A stretch of 64,000 bases of DNA from MFD01275-c22 sp963705885. GTDB lineage: Bacteria; Actinomycetota; Actinomycetes; JACCUZ01. The first letter of the stretch is position 1; each line of letters begins with the position of its first letter. A model generated the notes under the pieces. It was not told the origin of the DNA and did not search any database. It saw nothing but the letters and a program-made list of their open reading frames with translations. Below are positions 63,296 to 64,000 of the stretch, piece by piece. The translations under genes were made by a program, and so were the position numbers. The stretch spans positions 2,976,001 through 3,040,000 of the forward strand of contig OY970120.1 of the NCBI GenBank assembly GCA_963705885.1, written 5' to 3'.

Positions 63296-64000
63296 ATTCG
63301 GTCGGGGCGAGGCTCCCCCGGCTGCTCGACTGGCTGCGCGACACCGCCCCCGACGCGGTCTGCCTGCAGGAGACCAAGTGCGCGCGGGCCGACTTCCCCC
63401 ACGGCGAGGTCGGCGAGCTGGGCTATGAGGTCGCCGCCCACGGCGACGGCCGGTGGAACGGCGTCGCCATCCTGTCCAAGGTCGGCCTGCGCGACGTCGC
63501 GACCGGGCTCACCGACGAGCCGGGATACCCCGACCCCGAGGCGCGCGCGGTCGCAGCCACCTGCGGCGACGTACGACTCTGGTCGGTCTACGTGCCCAAC
63601 GGCCGCGAGCCCGGGCACGACCACTACTCCTACAAGCTGCAGTGGCTCGCCGCCCTGTGCAGCACGGTCGCCGCCGACCTCGCGACCTCGCCGCGGCTCG
63701 CCGTGCTGGGCGACTTCAACGTCGCGCCGACCGACGACGACGTCTGGGACCCCGCCGCCTTCGCGCAGTCGACGCACGTGACCCCGCCCGAACGCGCGGC
63801 CCTGGAGTCGCTGCGCGCTGCCGGGCTCGTCGACGTGGTGCCGCGGCCCATGAAGTACGACCGGCCGTTCACCTACTGGGACTACCGCGCCGGGATGTTC
63901 CACAAGAACATGGGCATGCGCATCGACCTGGTCTACGCCACACCCGCGGTCGCGGACGCCGTGAGCGATGCGTACGTCGACCGGGACGCTCGCAAGGGAA
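63271..64000 (+). CDS. xthA: Exodeoxyribonuclease III (3' end outside the window)
   Basis: The first 243 residues of an exonuclease III/AP-endonuclease of the endonuclease-exonuclease-phosphatase fold. MRIATWNVNSVGARLPRLLDWL, DAVCLQETKC with the metal-binding Glu, VAILSKVGL, WSVYVPNGR (catalytic Tyr region), LGDFNVAPTDDDVWD and the late MRIDLVYATP (D of the SDH-like region) are present. It repairs abasic sites. ATG 63271 overlaps the tail of the decayed DUF222 frame. The normal length is about 260-270, so some 20-25 residues lie beyond 64000. Confidence 0.93.
   Translation, partial: MRIATWNVNSVGARLPRLLDWLRDTAPDAVCLQETKCARADFPHGEVGELGYEVAAHGDGRWNGVAILSKVGLRDVATGLTDEPGYPDPEARAVAATCGDVRLWSVYVPNGREPGHDHYSYKLQWLAALCSTVAADLATSPRLAVLGDFNVAPTDDDVWDPAAFAQSTHVTPPERAALESLRAAGLVDVVPRPMKYDRPFTYWDYRAGMFHKNMGMRIDLVYATPAVADAVSDAYVDRDARKG

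Overview
The window is very GC-rich, densely coded DNA from a Gram-positive actinomycete. Supporting marks are GTG starts with 4-nt stop/start overlaps, two F420-type LLM oxidoreductases, a resuscitation-promoting factor behind a c-di-AMP riboswitch, an SsgA-like protein, a PAC2 protein, a PdtaR-like ANTAR regulator, and a polA / liv transporter / ANTAR neighbourhood that I recall from Streptomyces and relatives. No mycolic-acid genes are visible here, so a non-mycolate order (Nocardioidaceae- or Kineosporia-like) is a reasonable guess; the species cannot be named. No gene-free stretch exceeds about 300 bases. No IS element, prophage, CRISPR array or rRNA was seen.

Layout. 1-4300: four cell-envelope genes (AftD/DUF3367-like arabinofuranosyltransferase, methyltransferase, GT4 glycosyltransferase, large membrane protein) are recognisable only by stitching reading frames; indels are dense here and fade out by about 10 kb, which looks like poor sequence at a contig end more than true decay. 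4402-8631: an overlapping operon of a MOP-type flippase, decaprenyl-phosphate phosphoribosyltransferase, DprE1 and DprE2, which makes the D-arabinofuranose donor that an AftD-like enzyme would use. 8666-15374: secreted hydrolase, lytic transglycosylase, polA, thioesterase, GNAT. 15541-22954: DUF554 protein, livHMGF transporter with a convergent binding protein, a PdtaR-like regulator, and a tRNA with a Leu(CAA) anticodon but no long variable arm.

22954-31939: metalloprotease-like lipoprotein, LLM/acylphosphatase/GNAT operon, Rpf with its riboswitch, ArfB, a TetR repressor divergent from an oxidoreductase with a readable promoter and operator, a second family-A DNA polymerase, and an acyl-ACP desaturase behind a 26-bp palindrome. 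32017-37500: GGDEF/EAL protein, citrate synthase, zinc alcohol dehydrogenase, and an SsgA-like protein behind a stress-sigma-type promoter and a long hairpin. 37528-45100: a LacI-controlled sugar uptake and glycoside hydrolase operon (LacI, binding protein, two permeases, DUF3131 glucoamylase-like enzyme, GH39 enzyme) whose operator covers the lacI start codon.

45247-64000: HtrA-like protease, PAC2 protein, then many partner-switching (SigB/RsbW-type) regulators: a HATPase-PAS protein, a PAS-PAS-GAF-SpoIIE-HATPase protein, and an RsbQ-RsbP pair in which rsbP seems to start at CTG. Between them lie a DksA/TraR zinc finger, a GH3 (LpqI/NagZ-like) enzyme, a DEAD-box helicase, phosphoglucomutase, an LLM enzyme and a RecQ helicase fused to a phosphoribosyltransferase-like domain. 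The window ends with a decayed DUF222/HNH gene and the 5' part of exonuclease III.
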